Shown: positions 7,525-14,332, counted from the stretch's first letter. The stretch: DNA of 16,145 bases from an uncultured Eubacterium sp. (GCA_905193765.1 CAJJPZ010000039.1:1-16145), one strand, 5' to 3'. Numbers and translations: made by a program. Notes: generated from the sequence alone by a model not told the origin.

Positions 7525-8247
7525 ATGAAGAAAGAAAAAAAGAAGAGAGGGCTTGCAGCCAGACTGCTGCTGATCGTCGTGAACATCATAATAATAGTGA
7601 TCATCGCAGTCCTGGGAGCCAATTTATTTGTGATAAAGAAAACCGAAAACAAAATAGCTGCGGAGATCAGCTCTGCGGATGACAGCATAACAGCACAGGA
7701 AGTCAGCGACCTCAAGGCAATAAAGCCCGACTGCATCATGGTCCTGGGCGCATCGGTGCATGCGGACGGGACTCCGAGCCTGATGCTGAAGGACAGGCTC
7801 GATGTGGGCATCGAGCTTTACAAGAAAGGCGTAGCCCCGAAGCTGCTGCTGTCAGGGGATAACGGCCAGGTGGCGTACAACGAGGTGGAAGGCATGAAAA
7901 AATACGCCGAGGAGGCAGGCGTGAAGTCCGAAGACATCTTCCTCGACCATGCCGGGTTTTCCACATACGAGTCGGTCTACAGGGCGAAATACATCTTCGA
8001 GGTGGATAGCATGATCGTGGTGACTCAGCGTTATCATCTGTACAGGGCGCTGTACGGTTGCGAGCGCATGGGAATCGATTCGCTGGGAGCAGCAGCAGAC
8101 CAGGCTGTCTACAGAGGTCAGAATTACCGGGAATTCAGGGAAGTCCTGGCCAGAGACAAGGATCTCGCCAAATGGATAGTGAAACCGGATCCGACATTCC
8201 TGGGCGATACGATACCGATCAGCGGGACAGGCATAGAGAGTCATTAG
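7525..8247 (+). CDS. SanA/YdcF-like DUF218 membrane-anchored protein
   Basis: 240 residues: a strongly basic N-terminus (MKKEKKKR), one membrane segment (about 10-35), then a DUF218/ElyC-SanA-YdcF domain on the outer face. Family motifs are in order: CIMVLGASV (70-78), SGDNG (110-114), NEVEGMKKYA (119-128), DHAGFSTYES (141-150) and VTQRYHLYRAL (166-176). Family members act in cell-envelope homeostasis, such as vancomycin permeability (SanA) and lipid-carrier related functions (ElyC), but the reaction is not established. The ATG at 7525 is chosen because it gives the complete basic n-region. It has no proper ribosome binding site and sits next to the -10 box, so a leaderless transcript is likely. 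No T-run terminator follows; the hairpin array at 8380-8687 comes next. Confidence 0.88.
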   Translation: MKKEKKKRGLAARLLLIVVNIIIIVIIAVLGANLFVIKKTENKIAAEISSADDSITAQEVSDLKAIKPDCIMVLGASVHADGTPSLMLKDRLDVGIELYKKGVAPKLLLSGDNGQVAYNEVEGMKKYAEEAGVKSEDIFLDHAGFSTYESVYRAKYIFEVDSMIVVTQRYHLYRALYGCERMGIDSLGAAADQAVYRGQNYREFREVLARDKDLAKWIVKPDPTFLGDTIPISGTGIESH

Positions 8248-8379
8248 CGCAGGGAGCAGGCGGTATCTTCGGCAGTGAACCGCCAGTGGCAGTGCTGCAA
8301 CCTGCTGTCCGTAGAGCCACAGATCCGGGGACAGGTCTCCGAGTGGATCAGGTTGTCTGCGGGAGGTATGATATATAGT

Positions 8380-8687
8380 GGTAGAGTTTTGCGTGAAAGT
8401 TTCAGGAAAACCTACCATACGAGATCAAAGCCGCCGCCGATTGAAGTGGGCCTGTGCCAGAAGTAGAGTTTTTCAGTCTAAAAATCGGAAAATATACCGT
8501 TGGCGTCAGTTATGGTCGCAAAATCTGAAAAACAGCAGAGATAACTGCCGGATTTTCAGCAGACGGGTAGGTTCTCCTGAAATAAACTTCAAAAACCCTA
8601 CCATTGACGTCCTGTGCAATGACCGTGAGCTCATGCTTACGGAGCAAGCGTAGGCTTTTCTGCGAAAAGCCCCGGAAACTCTACCAT
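8380..8687. repeat. Hairpin-element array A (forward, forward, reverse, reverse)
   Basis: Four copies of a 39-bp imperfect inverted repeat with left arm GGTAGAGTTTT and right arm AAAACCTACC. They lie at 8380-8418 (forward), 8462-8500 (forward, weakest right arm), 8566-8604 (reverse) and 8650-8687 (reverse). The first ten bases (8380-8389) also pair perfectly with 8677-8686 across the array. A central hairpin lies at 8525-8559 (CTGAAAA with TTTTCAG, GCAG with CTGC). Another lies between elements 3 and 4 at 8623-8642 (CCGTGAGC, loop TCAT, GCTTACGG). It fills most of the 567-bp gap between the DUF218 and DUF362 genes. In the first part of the gap, 8298-8355 has a nested inverted repeat (CAACCTG-CTGTCC with GGACAG and CAGGTTG). 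No gene is convincing here. Confidence 0.85.
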
Positions 8688-8814
8688 CAGCAGCGGTATC
8701 CGTGTAAATCATGGAGAGGCGCTATATGCATTGCCGGGAGAGCCGCTGCAGAATGACTCAGGCACGGAGGAGGGAATATGCTGTGCGTGGGAACCTGACC
8801 GGGAGGTATATTAT

Positions 8815-10278
8815 ATGAAGAAAAAAGATATGAAAAATGATGATATGGAGTTTCGCGATGATCGCGGGACTTCTTTTGTATATGATGGATCCGAGGGGGC
8901 ATGCGGAACGGCGGGTCGTGAAGACAAGCCAGGATGCGCGCCGTACGCTGCAGAAGAAAATGCAGGGTACAGCGAAGCTTCCGACTGTAGCTGTCATCCG
9001 TGCAGCAGCACCGAGACGGAGCTGAGCTGCAGATCCGGCACGGGCGGACGGCATGACAGTCATGCAACCGGCAGGTCGAGCAGTGTGCATGATGCGAGGT
9101 CAGACGAACATGCCGAAGTCGCACTCGTGAAGTGCGAAAGCTATGACAGGGCAGAGGTGTATCAGGCAGTCTCAGCGGCGGTGGAACTTCTTGGCGGCAT
9201 GGAAAATCTCATCGGGCTCCCGAAAGACAGTCATATCGTACTGAAGCCCAATCTGCTGACCAAAGCTGACCCGGAGAAGGCATGCACTACACATCCTGCG
9301 GTATTCGAAGCAGCAGGCAGGCTTCTGCAGGAAGCAGGTTTCAGTGAACTGTGTTACGGAGATTCACCTGGGCCGTCGCGACTGGCTCCTGAGAAGATAG
9401 CAGAGGAATGTGGGCTCAGTGGACCGGCAGACAGACTTGGGATCCCCTTTGGAGATTTTGAACACGGCACGGAAGTCCGGTTCCCGGAAGGCCGGGCAGA
9501 AACAAGATTCGTCCTGTGCAATGAGATAGCCCGGGCCGATGGCGTAGTCGATATATGCAAAATGAAGACCCATCAGCTGGAACGTATAACCGGAGCCGTG
9601 AAGAACACCTTCGGTTGTGTATACGGCTTCAACAAAGGTGCATCCCACGCCAGATTCGCCACAGCTGAGACCTTTGCAAGGATGATCGCAGATCTCAATG
9701 ACCTCGTGAGGCCGGTGCTACACATCATGGACGGCGTCACAGCCATGGAGGGCAACGGCCCTGGATCAGGCACGCCGACGCAGATGGATGTCATACTGGT
9801 ATCAAAGGACCCCGTGGCGCTGGACACTGTCTTCAGCCATCTGGTATATCTCGATCCGAAGCTGGTGCCGACGAACGTCAGCGGCATGGAAAAGGGTGTG
9901 GGAACTATGCAAAATATAACCGTAGTCACCACGTCAGGCAGGATGACACCGGCGGAAGCCGTAGCAGAATACGGCCGCAGCAGTTTCAACGTCCAGCGAG
10001 GCAGGGACTACAAAGGCATCGTGGGAGCCGCCAGGTTCCTGGCGCCGATCCTGGAAAAGAAACCCGTAGTCATTGCAGACTGCTGCATCGGATGCGGCAT
10101 GTGTGTCAGCGCCTGCCCCGTCGATCATAAAGCAGTGAAACTCGTGAACCACAAAGCGGTCTACGACTACAGCAGATGCATCAAATGCTACTGCTGCCAG
10201 GAAATGTGCCCCGAGAAAGCCATAACAGTGAAACGCTCCCTGCTGGCAAAGATATTGGACCGGAAGTGGAGGATATAA
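8815..10278 (+). CDS. DUF362 domain protein with C-terminal 2x[4Fe-4S] ferredoxin domain
   Basis: 487 residues. A DUF362 domain runs from about residue 101 (AEVALVKCESYD) to about 395, with family blocks VLKPNLLTKADPEKACTTHP, GDSPGPS, CKMKTHQLERITGAVKN and MDGVTAMEGNGPGSG. Two ferredoxin motifs follow: C424-x2-C427-x2-C430-x3-C434-P and C455-x2-C458-x2-C461-x3-C465-P, each able to bind a [4Fe-4S] cluster. The family is cytoplasmic and presumably redox-active; its reaction is not established. The start at 8815 follows GGGAGG by 8 bases and is better than the ATG at 8731. The first 100 residues are unusual: low complexity, rich in Ser, Asp and Gly, with six Cys, and absent from typical members, which begin near VALVKC. 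A GTG at 9085 would remove them but has a poor binding site. The cysteine desulfurase-like gene follows after a terminator. Confidence 0.85.
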   Translation: MKKKDMKNDDMEFRDDRGTSFVYDGSEGACGTAGREDKPGCAPYAAEENAGYSEASDCSCHPCSSTETELSCRSGTGGRHDSHATGRSSSVHDARSDEHAEVALVKCESYDRAEVYQAVSAAVELLGGMENLIGLPKDSHIVLKPNLLTKADPEKACTTHPAVFEAAGRLLQEAGFSELCYGDSPGPSRLAPEKIAEECGLSGPADRLGIPFGDFEHGTEVRFPEGRAETRFVLCNEIARADGVVDICKMKTHQLERITGAVKNTFGCVYGFNKGASHARFATAETFARMIADLNDLVRPVLHIMDGVTAMEGNGPGSGTPTQMDVILVSKDPVALDTVFSHLVYLDPKLVPTNVSGMEKGVGTMQNITVVTTSGRMTPAEAVAEYGRSSFNVQRGRDYKGIVGAARFLAPILEKKPVVIADCCIGCGMCVSACPVDHKAVKLVNHKAVYDYSRCIKCYCCQEMCPEKAITVKRSLLAKILDRKWRI

Positions 10279-10329
10279 GCGATACAGATGTGGAGCTTTT
10301 TCACCAATAACATCGATACAGCATATTAT

Positions 10330-10361
10330 ATACAGGCTGATGATTTTCGGCCTGTATTTTT
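10330..10361 (+). terminator. Terminator after the DUF362 gene
   Basis: ATACAGGC (10330-10337) pairs with GCCTGTAT (10350-10357) around a 12-base loop, and T residues run from 10357 to 10361. It separates the DUF362 gene from the cysteine desulfurase-like gene, so the two are probably not a simple operon unless there is read-through. No clear promoter is visible between 10362 and 10449. Confidence 0.7.
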
Positions 10362-10449
10362 ATGCGGGTGCTGGAAACCTGCCGTCTGCAGCGGCGAGCC
10401 TGCAGTGAGAATTTCCATGAGGATGCCCCGGCGGGGGCGGGAGGTATGT

Positions 10450-11712
10450 ATGATTTATCTGGATAACGGCGCGACGTCGTTCCCGAAACCTGGAGAAATG
10501 GTGGATGCGATGGCTGAGGCGATGACCGGTTACTGCGCCAATCCCGGCCGGTCGGGACATTCGATGGCGGTAAAAACTGCAGGGGAGATATCCAAAGTGA
10601 GGCAGGAGATAGCCCGGCTCATCGGGACGGAGAAACCTGAGCGTATAATTTTCACGAAAAACTGCACCGAGAGTCTCAATCTGGCGCTGAAAGGTCTGCT
10701 CCGCGAAGGTGACCATGTCATAACGTCATCGATGGAGCATAATTCCATGATGCGTCCTCTGAAAAGTCTTGAACGGAAAGGTGTCAGGGTCTCGGTGGTG
10801 GGATGTGCAGCGGATGGTAGCCTGGATCCGGAAGACATACGCCGGGCTTTGAGGCCGGACACGAAACTGATCGCTGTAACGGCAGCCTCCAATGTCACCG
10901 GTACGAAGATGCCCCTTGAGAAAATCGGCAGGATCGCGATAAGGAACGGCATAGTTTTTCTCGTGGATGGAGCTCAGGGGCTGGGACATATGGATATCGA
11001 CGTGAAGCGCCAGCATATCGACATGCTGGCAGCTCCCGGGCACAAAGGTCTGCTGGGGCCTCAGGGCACAGGGCTGCTGTATGCCCGGGAAGGACTGGCG
11101 CTGAAGCCGCTGAACGAGGGCGGTACCGGCAGTCGTTCCAGGGATATGGTTCAGCCCCTGGACTTTCCGGATGGATACGAGGCAGGTACACTGAACGCGC
11201 CGGGGATCATCGGACTGGGTGCTTCTGTCAGACTGCTGAACAAGATCGGGATAAAGGCAGTCGAAGCCCACGAGCAGAAGCTGACAGCACTGCTGCATCA
11301 GGATCTTTGTGACATATCGTCCTATGGCAATACACGAATCGACAGGAAGACGGGAGAATGTGCGGATGAGTTCGTCACCGGTGACGCATACGGATGTGAC
11401 TGTCAGCGCAGCGATCCCAGACACGATGCAGCGGTGATATTTTACGGGCCGGAGGATCCTGCCGGGAAAGTGGGAATAGCGGCATTCAACATCCGCGGCA
11501 TCGACTGCGAGGAGGCGGCCGCGATCCTTAACGACAGGTACGGTATCGCAGTCCGGGCCGGGTTCCACTGCAGCGGCATGGCTCACGATACTATCGGTAC
11601 CGGATCCACCGGCTGCATCAGGGTCTGTCCCGGCGTCTACAATACGGAGCGCGATATCCGCATGACCGCTAAAGCAGTGAGAGAGATTGCGCAGCAGGCA
11701 GCGGGATGCTGA
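10450..11712 (+). CDS. Cysteine desulfurase family protein (class V aminotransferase, EF2568-like)
   Basis: 420 residues of a PLP enzyme of the SufS/CsdA-like class V fold. It starts directly with MIYLDNGATSFPKP, as in the short-N-terminus EF2568-like clade. H97 (in EHNS), D173 and Q176 (VDGAQG) and Schiff-base lysine K199 (GHKG) form the cofactor site. C374 in AGFHCSGMAH is at the position of the catalytic cysteine. Cysteine desulfurases deliver sulfur for Fe-S clusters and thio-modification; the substrate of this clade is not settled. ATG 10450 follows GGAGG (10439-10443) by 6 bases, whereas the frame is open from 10288 through the upstream terminator and that part is rejected. The protein is about 35 residues longer than usual because of an insert at about 292-328, rich in Asp and Cys, just before VIFYGPED. 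The neighbouring Fe-S protein is a possible client, which is inference. Confidence 0.9.
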   Translation: MIYLDNGATSFPKPGEMVDAMAEAMTGYCANPGRSGHSMAVKTAGEISKVRQEIARLIGTEKPERIIFTKNCTESLNLALKGLLREGDHVITSSMEHNSMMRPLKSLERKGVRVSVVGCAADGSLDPEDIRRALRPDTKLIAVTAASNVTGTKMPLEKIGRIAIRNGIVFLVDGAQGLGHMDIDVKRQHIDMLAAPGHKGLLGPQGTGLLYAREGLALKPLNEGGTGSRSRDMVQPLDFPDGYEAGTLNAPGIIGLGASVRLLNKIGIKAVEAHEQKLTALLHQDLCDISSYGNTRIDRKTGECADEFVTGDAYGCDCQRSDPRHDAAVIFYGPEDPAGKVGIAAFNIRGIDCEEAAAILNDRYGIAVRAGFHCSGMAHDTIGTGSTGCIRVCPGVYNTERDIRMTAKAVREIAQQAAGC

Positions 11713-11749
11713 CCGACAGAGGAGTTACGGATCCAGGCCTTTTCGTTAG

Positions 11750-11884
11750 CAGGGCAACACAAGTGGATGCTTTGGTGCGCCGGTCGGCAGACCGCAGGGA
11801 AGCACGATTGGATGCTCTGACGTGTCGGGCGGCATGTCGAAGGTAGCACGATTGTTATGTTCTGGTGTGCCGATCGGCATGTCA
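11750..11884. repeat. 45-bp degenerate tandem repeat, three copies
   Basis: Units at 11750-11794, 11795-11839 and 11840-11884 share blocks such as GCACGATTG (units 2 and 3), GGATGCT (units 1 and 2) and a CGGC-containing end. A decayed fourth copy may follow to about 11910. Since 45 is divisible by three, the minus strand reads as a 15-residue repeat (TCRP--QSI---P pattern) that stays open from 11918 into the cysteine desulfurase-like gene. I see no start signal for it and do not call it a gene. Confidence 0.75.
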
Positions 11885-11919
11885 ACAGGCGTGAGTTATA
11901 CAGCATGCCGAATTGCAAT

Positions 11920-12230
11920 GGTAGAGTTTTCGGGCCTTTTTTGCAAAAAATCTACTAATCATCAGCCAATGCGGATCACGGACTTTGCCGAGCACTGCGG
12001 GTGGTAGAGTTTCAGGGATTTTTCTGTGAGAAACCTACCCTTCGGCTACATTCTGGTCGTACATATACCGCTGCATAGCCGTCTGAACCATATGAAGCGG
12101 CGGACAGAGTAGGATTTGTACGTCAGAACAGCCGGAAACTCTACCATCGGACACCAGCCGGCAGCCTGCTCTTTTAACTATCCTGCGGCAGAGTAGGTTT
12201 TGCTGCGAAGCCTTTCAAAAACCCTACCAT
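11920..12230. repeat. Hairpin-element array B (forward, forward, reverse, reverse)
   Basis: Four copies of the same 39-bp element family as at 8380-8687: 11920-11958 (forward), 12003-12041 (forward), 12109-12147 (reverse) and 12192-12230 (reverse). The forward copies begin GGTAGAGTTT; the reverse copies end in AAACTCTACCAT or AAACCCTACCAT. A central hairpin lies at 12068-12100 (CCGCTGCAT with ATGAAGCGG, one mismatch). A second lies between elements 3 and 4 at 12157-12189 (GCCG-CAG with CTGCGGC, one bulge). These hairpins sit at the same places as in the first array but have unrelated sequences. Together with the repeats on both sides, this occupies the 1.1-kb stretch 11713-12811, in which I find no convincing gene. 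Confidence 0.85.
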
Positions 12231-12419
12231 TGGCAAACGGGCTGCTGATAAACCAGATGCTTTGGTTGATGCTGTCAGGTGGCAGTCCGGATATCCGCAG
12301 CAGGCATACGCTTCCGGCAGCCCTGCGTTTTCTCGATGGTCTTCTGGGAAAGTCCGGGCGTTGATCGTACACAGATCTCGCAGTAGGTTTCATCCAAATC
12401 AAACAGTACACCACCAACG

Positions 12420-12700
12420 CTTACGCTCCAACAGGCTGATGCCTGTTTGTTGTCCGTTCTGTCGGGCCAGGCATAGCCTGGGGCAGAAAGGTACGCGCTA
12501 AAGTACTGCGGTGCATGCAACGCACTTTCAGTGCTCCGACTTGCTGCGCCCCCTGCTGTCGCATTTTTCGAACCGGCTGAAGCCGGGGAAATCCGCAACG
12601 CACCTTCGGTGCTCCGACTCGCTTCGTTCCCTGCTGTCGCATTTTCCATGCAGATCGCTTCGCTCTCTGGGAAAATCCGCAAGCCTTCAAGCGAAGCGAG
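12420..12700. repeat. About 80-bp direct repeats rich in tiny palindromes
   Basis: Units begin with GCAACGCAC at 12517 and 12595 (78 bp apart), with a partial third at 12679. They share GTGCTCCGACT and CCTGCTGTCGCATTTT. Within and beside them are small perfect palindromes with 3- or 4-base loops: GCACT-TTC-AGTGC (12522-12534), GCACC-TTC-GGTGC (12599-12611), CCGGC-TGAA-GCCGG (12573-12586), CCAGGC-ATA-GCCTGG (about 12468-12482), CAGGC-TGAT-GCCTG, and GTGGC-TTC-GCCAC near 12728. The minus strand is open for 157 codons (12748-12275), but its product is repeat-derived and has no recognisable domain. The stretch 12231-12419 holds nothing I can name apart from a possible decayed relative of the hairpin element near 12382-12412. 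Confidence 0.75.
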
Positions 12701-12802
12701 CGTTGATATTTCCTGTAGAACAAAAGTGGCTTCGCCACGTATTATCATATGAAACTTTTGTTGATATTCCGGAAATATCGAGAACGATATTTCCTACATA
12801 AT

Positions 12803-12828
12803 AAAAAAAGCCTACTTATGGTAGGCTT
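12803..12828 (-). terminator. Terminator of rlmH, overlapping its stop codon
   Basis: On the minus strand AAGCCTAC (12828-12821) pairs with GTAGGCTT (12815-12808) around a 5-base loop, followed by a T7 run (12809-12803). The stop codon TAG at 12814-12812 lies inside the 3' arm, so the last conserved residues of RlmH (EAYHK) are encoded by the hairpin. Confidence 0.9.
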
Positions 12829-13291
12829 CGTGTCTTATTATCTTGAAACTTCTGTAGATCTGTTCCAGCAGTATCACCCGCATCATCTGATGGGGGAAGG
12901 TCATCGCTGAGAATGAGAGCTTGAAATCTGCCCGCCGGCTGACTTCGACGGAAAGTCCCAGTGAACCGCCGATGACGAATACGATATCGGAGATACCGTC
13001 GATGCCGAGGGTTTCGATCTTCTCTGCCAGCTTTTCCGAGGAAAGGGCTTTGCCTGCGATCTCCAGTGTGATGACATAGTCAGTCTTTTTTATTTTGCTG
13101 AGGATCTCACGACCCTCAGCGACTTTTACAGCCTCCTCGTCAGCTGCCGATGGATTGCCACGCAGCAGACTTTCCTTGAGTTCGATGATGTTGAGAGAAG
13201 CGTATCTGCTGATGCGCCTGGAGTATTCTTTTATGGCGTCGGTCCAGTATTTTTCTTTGAGTTTTCCGACTGCCAGTACAGTTATATTCAT
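12812..13291 (-). CDS. rlmH: 23S rRNA (pseudouridine-1915-N3)-methyltransferase
   Basis: 159 residues, the normal length for this SPOUT-class enzyme, which methylates pseudouridine 1915 in helix 69 of 23S rRNA using S-adenosylmethionine. The N-terminus MNITVLAVGKLKEKYW is canonical. VFVIGGSLGL (104-113) forms the SAM-binding knot, SAMTFPHQMMRVILLEQIYRSFKI (128-151) is the signature block, and the protein ends in HEAYHK, matching the conserved HxYHK/R tail. AGAAAGG lies about 8 bases upstream of the ATG. The gene is downstream of walJ on the same strand, an arrangement also known from other Firmicutes, with 212 bp between them. Its ATG overlaps the TGA of a possible small upstream ORF. Confidence 0.96.
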   Translation of the reverse strand: MNITVLAVGKLKEKYWTDAIKEYSRRISRYASLNIIELKESLLRGNPSAADEEAVKVAEGREILSKIKKTDYVITLEIAGKALSSEKLAEKIETLGIDGISDIVFVIGGSLGLSVEVSRRADFKLSFSAMTFPHQMMRVILLEQIYRSFKIIRHEAYHK

Positions 13292-13500
13292 ATCGTACCT
13301 TTCTTTATGATAAAATTCGAGCGGTGTTCACTGATGCCCGTCAGCAGCATATGGTGTCGGATATGCCTGACAGCGTCGGCGTCCGGAGAGATCCTGAACA
13401 GCAGATACCGTCCGCCGGGACTTTGCAGGGGACATAAATGGTATATAAGTATTATGTCCATCCCGGATCTGATGAAAGCGGATCTGCCGGAGAACTGCAC
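13288..13500 (-). CDS. Possible small ORF between walJ and rlmH
   Basis: A 70-codon frame (GTG at 13500) or a 57-codon frame (ATG at 13461) fills the gap exactly: it starts just after the walJ stop and its TGA overlaps the rlmH ATG as ATGA. The shorter product begins MDIILIYHLC and ends FIIKKGTI. I recognise no domain, signal peptide or membrane segment, and no strong ribosome binding site is seen for either start. The tight fit suggests translational coupling or a decayed gene. In Bacillus an HtrA-type protease lies between walJ and rlmH, but this ORF has no visible similarity to a protease. It may simply be a non-coding spacer. Confidence 0.28.
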   Translation of the reverse strand: MQFSGRSAFIRSGMDIILIYHLCPLQSPGGRYLLFRISPDADAVRHIRHHMLLTGISEHRSNFIIKKGTI

Positions 13501-13503
13501 ATC

Positions 13504-14298
13504 TCACACCTGATAGATCCGGCTGCAGCAGTCACGCATAGCCACATCCAGCGTTATGCCTTTGCCCGGTATGATGTTCTGTTCGATGAGTGTGTTGCGC
13601 ACCGCCAGCATGGCCACCGACGGGTCGTTGTTCTCCTTGCTGAGATGTCCCAGTATCACCTGCCGCATTTTGTTTTTCACTTTTACAAGAGAGCAGAGAC
13701 ATTCCCCTGCCGATACATTTGACAGGTGGCCGTGATCCCCCATTATACGACGCTTGAGGGCGTAGGGATAGCTGCCCATCAGCAGGATCTCTTTTTCGTG
13801 GTTGGCCTCCAGCACCAGCAGATCGGCATAGGTTATCTCCTCGAAGATCTCATCTGTTATGTGACCCACATCGGTGACGATGCTGATCTGCCTTCCGTCA
13901 TGATATATGGAAAATCCCACCGGGTCAGCAGCATCGTGCGGTACGCTGAAAGATCTGATCCTGAGATCACCGATAGCAAAATCCTCACCGGTGAGGAAAG
14001 ATCTGCGCTTTTCCACAGCTACCGGACGCTCCGTGTTTTCCCATGTCCGTTCATTGGCATAGGCCAGGACATTGGGGAGCTTCTTCGTTACTATCGGTAT
14101 GCTCTTGACATGATCGACATGTTCGTGGGTTATCAGCAGACCCTGTACACTTTCGTAGGGCGTGCCGGTTTCCTCCAGACCGCTGAATATCCGCTTGCCG
14201 GAGATCCCGGCGTCTATAAGTAATGCTGTTTTGTCGTTTTTCACCATGTAGCAGTTGCCGCTGCTGCCGCTGGCGAAAGAACAGAATTTTAGTGACAT
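13504..14298 (-). CDS. walJ: MBL-fold hydrolase of the WalJ/YycJ family
   Basis: 264 residues of a metallo-beta-lactamase fold. The start MSLKFCSFASGSSGNCY is diagnostic for WalJ/YycJ. The metal-binding motif THEHVDH supplies H58, H60, D62 and H63. Further ligands are in SVPHDAADPVGFSI and TDVGHITDEI, and the C-terminal part has LVLEANHE and HLS blocks, all in order. The family is linked to cell-wall/DNA-replication coordination in Firmicutes, where it often sits in the walRK operon; a 5'-3' exonuclease activity has been proposed. No walRK genes are adjacent here. The start at 14298 has AGGAG about 11 bases upstream and a promoter at 14333-14361. rlmH lies downstream on the same strand and may be cotranscribed. 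Confidence 0.92.
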   Translation of the reverse strand: MSLKFCSFASGSSGNCYMVKNDKTALLIDAGISGKRIFSGLEETGTPYESVQGLLITHEHVDHVKSIPIVTKKLPNVLAYANERTWENTERPVAVEKRRSFLTGEDFAIGDLRIRSFSVPHDAADPVGFSIYHDGRQISIVTDVGHITDEIFEEITYADLLVLEANHEKEILLMGSYPYALKRRIMGDHGHLSNVSAGECLCSLVKVKNKMRQVILGHLSKENNDPSVAMLAVRNTLIEQNIIPGKGITLDVAMRDCCSRIYQV

Positions 14299-14332
14299 AT
14301 GTATTATTGCTCCTGTTTTATTTTAACATAAT

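Noticed and set aside
10288..10449. 54-codon N-terminal extension of the cysteine desulfurase-like protein
   Set aside because: It translates the terminator hairpin at 10330-10361; the family begins at MIYLDNGATS, which has its own GGAGG.
8380..12230. CRISPR-like array, because about 39-bp repeats alternate with spacers of about 45-65 bp
   Set aside because: Repeats are imperfect, alternate in orientation (F,F,R,R), number only four per cluster, and no cas genes are near.
12275..12748. 157-codon minus-strand frame across the palindromic repeats
   Set aside because: The product consists of repeat-derived segments (NATAGxEASRSTE repeated) with no domain; the DNA pattern is better explained by direct repeats and hairpins.
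13726..14223. 165-codon plus-strand frame opposite walJ
   Set aside because: Antisense shadow of a complete, well recognised walJ gene.
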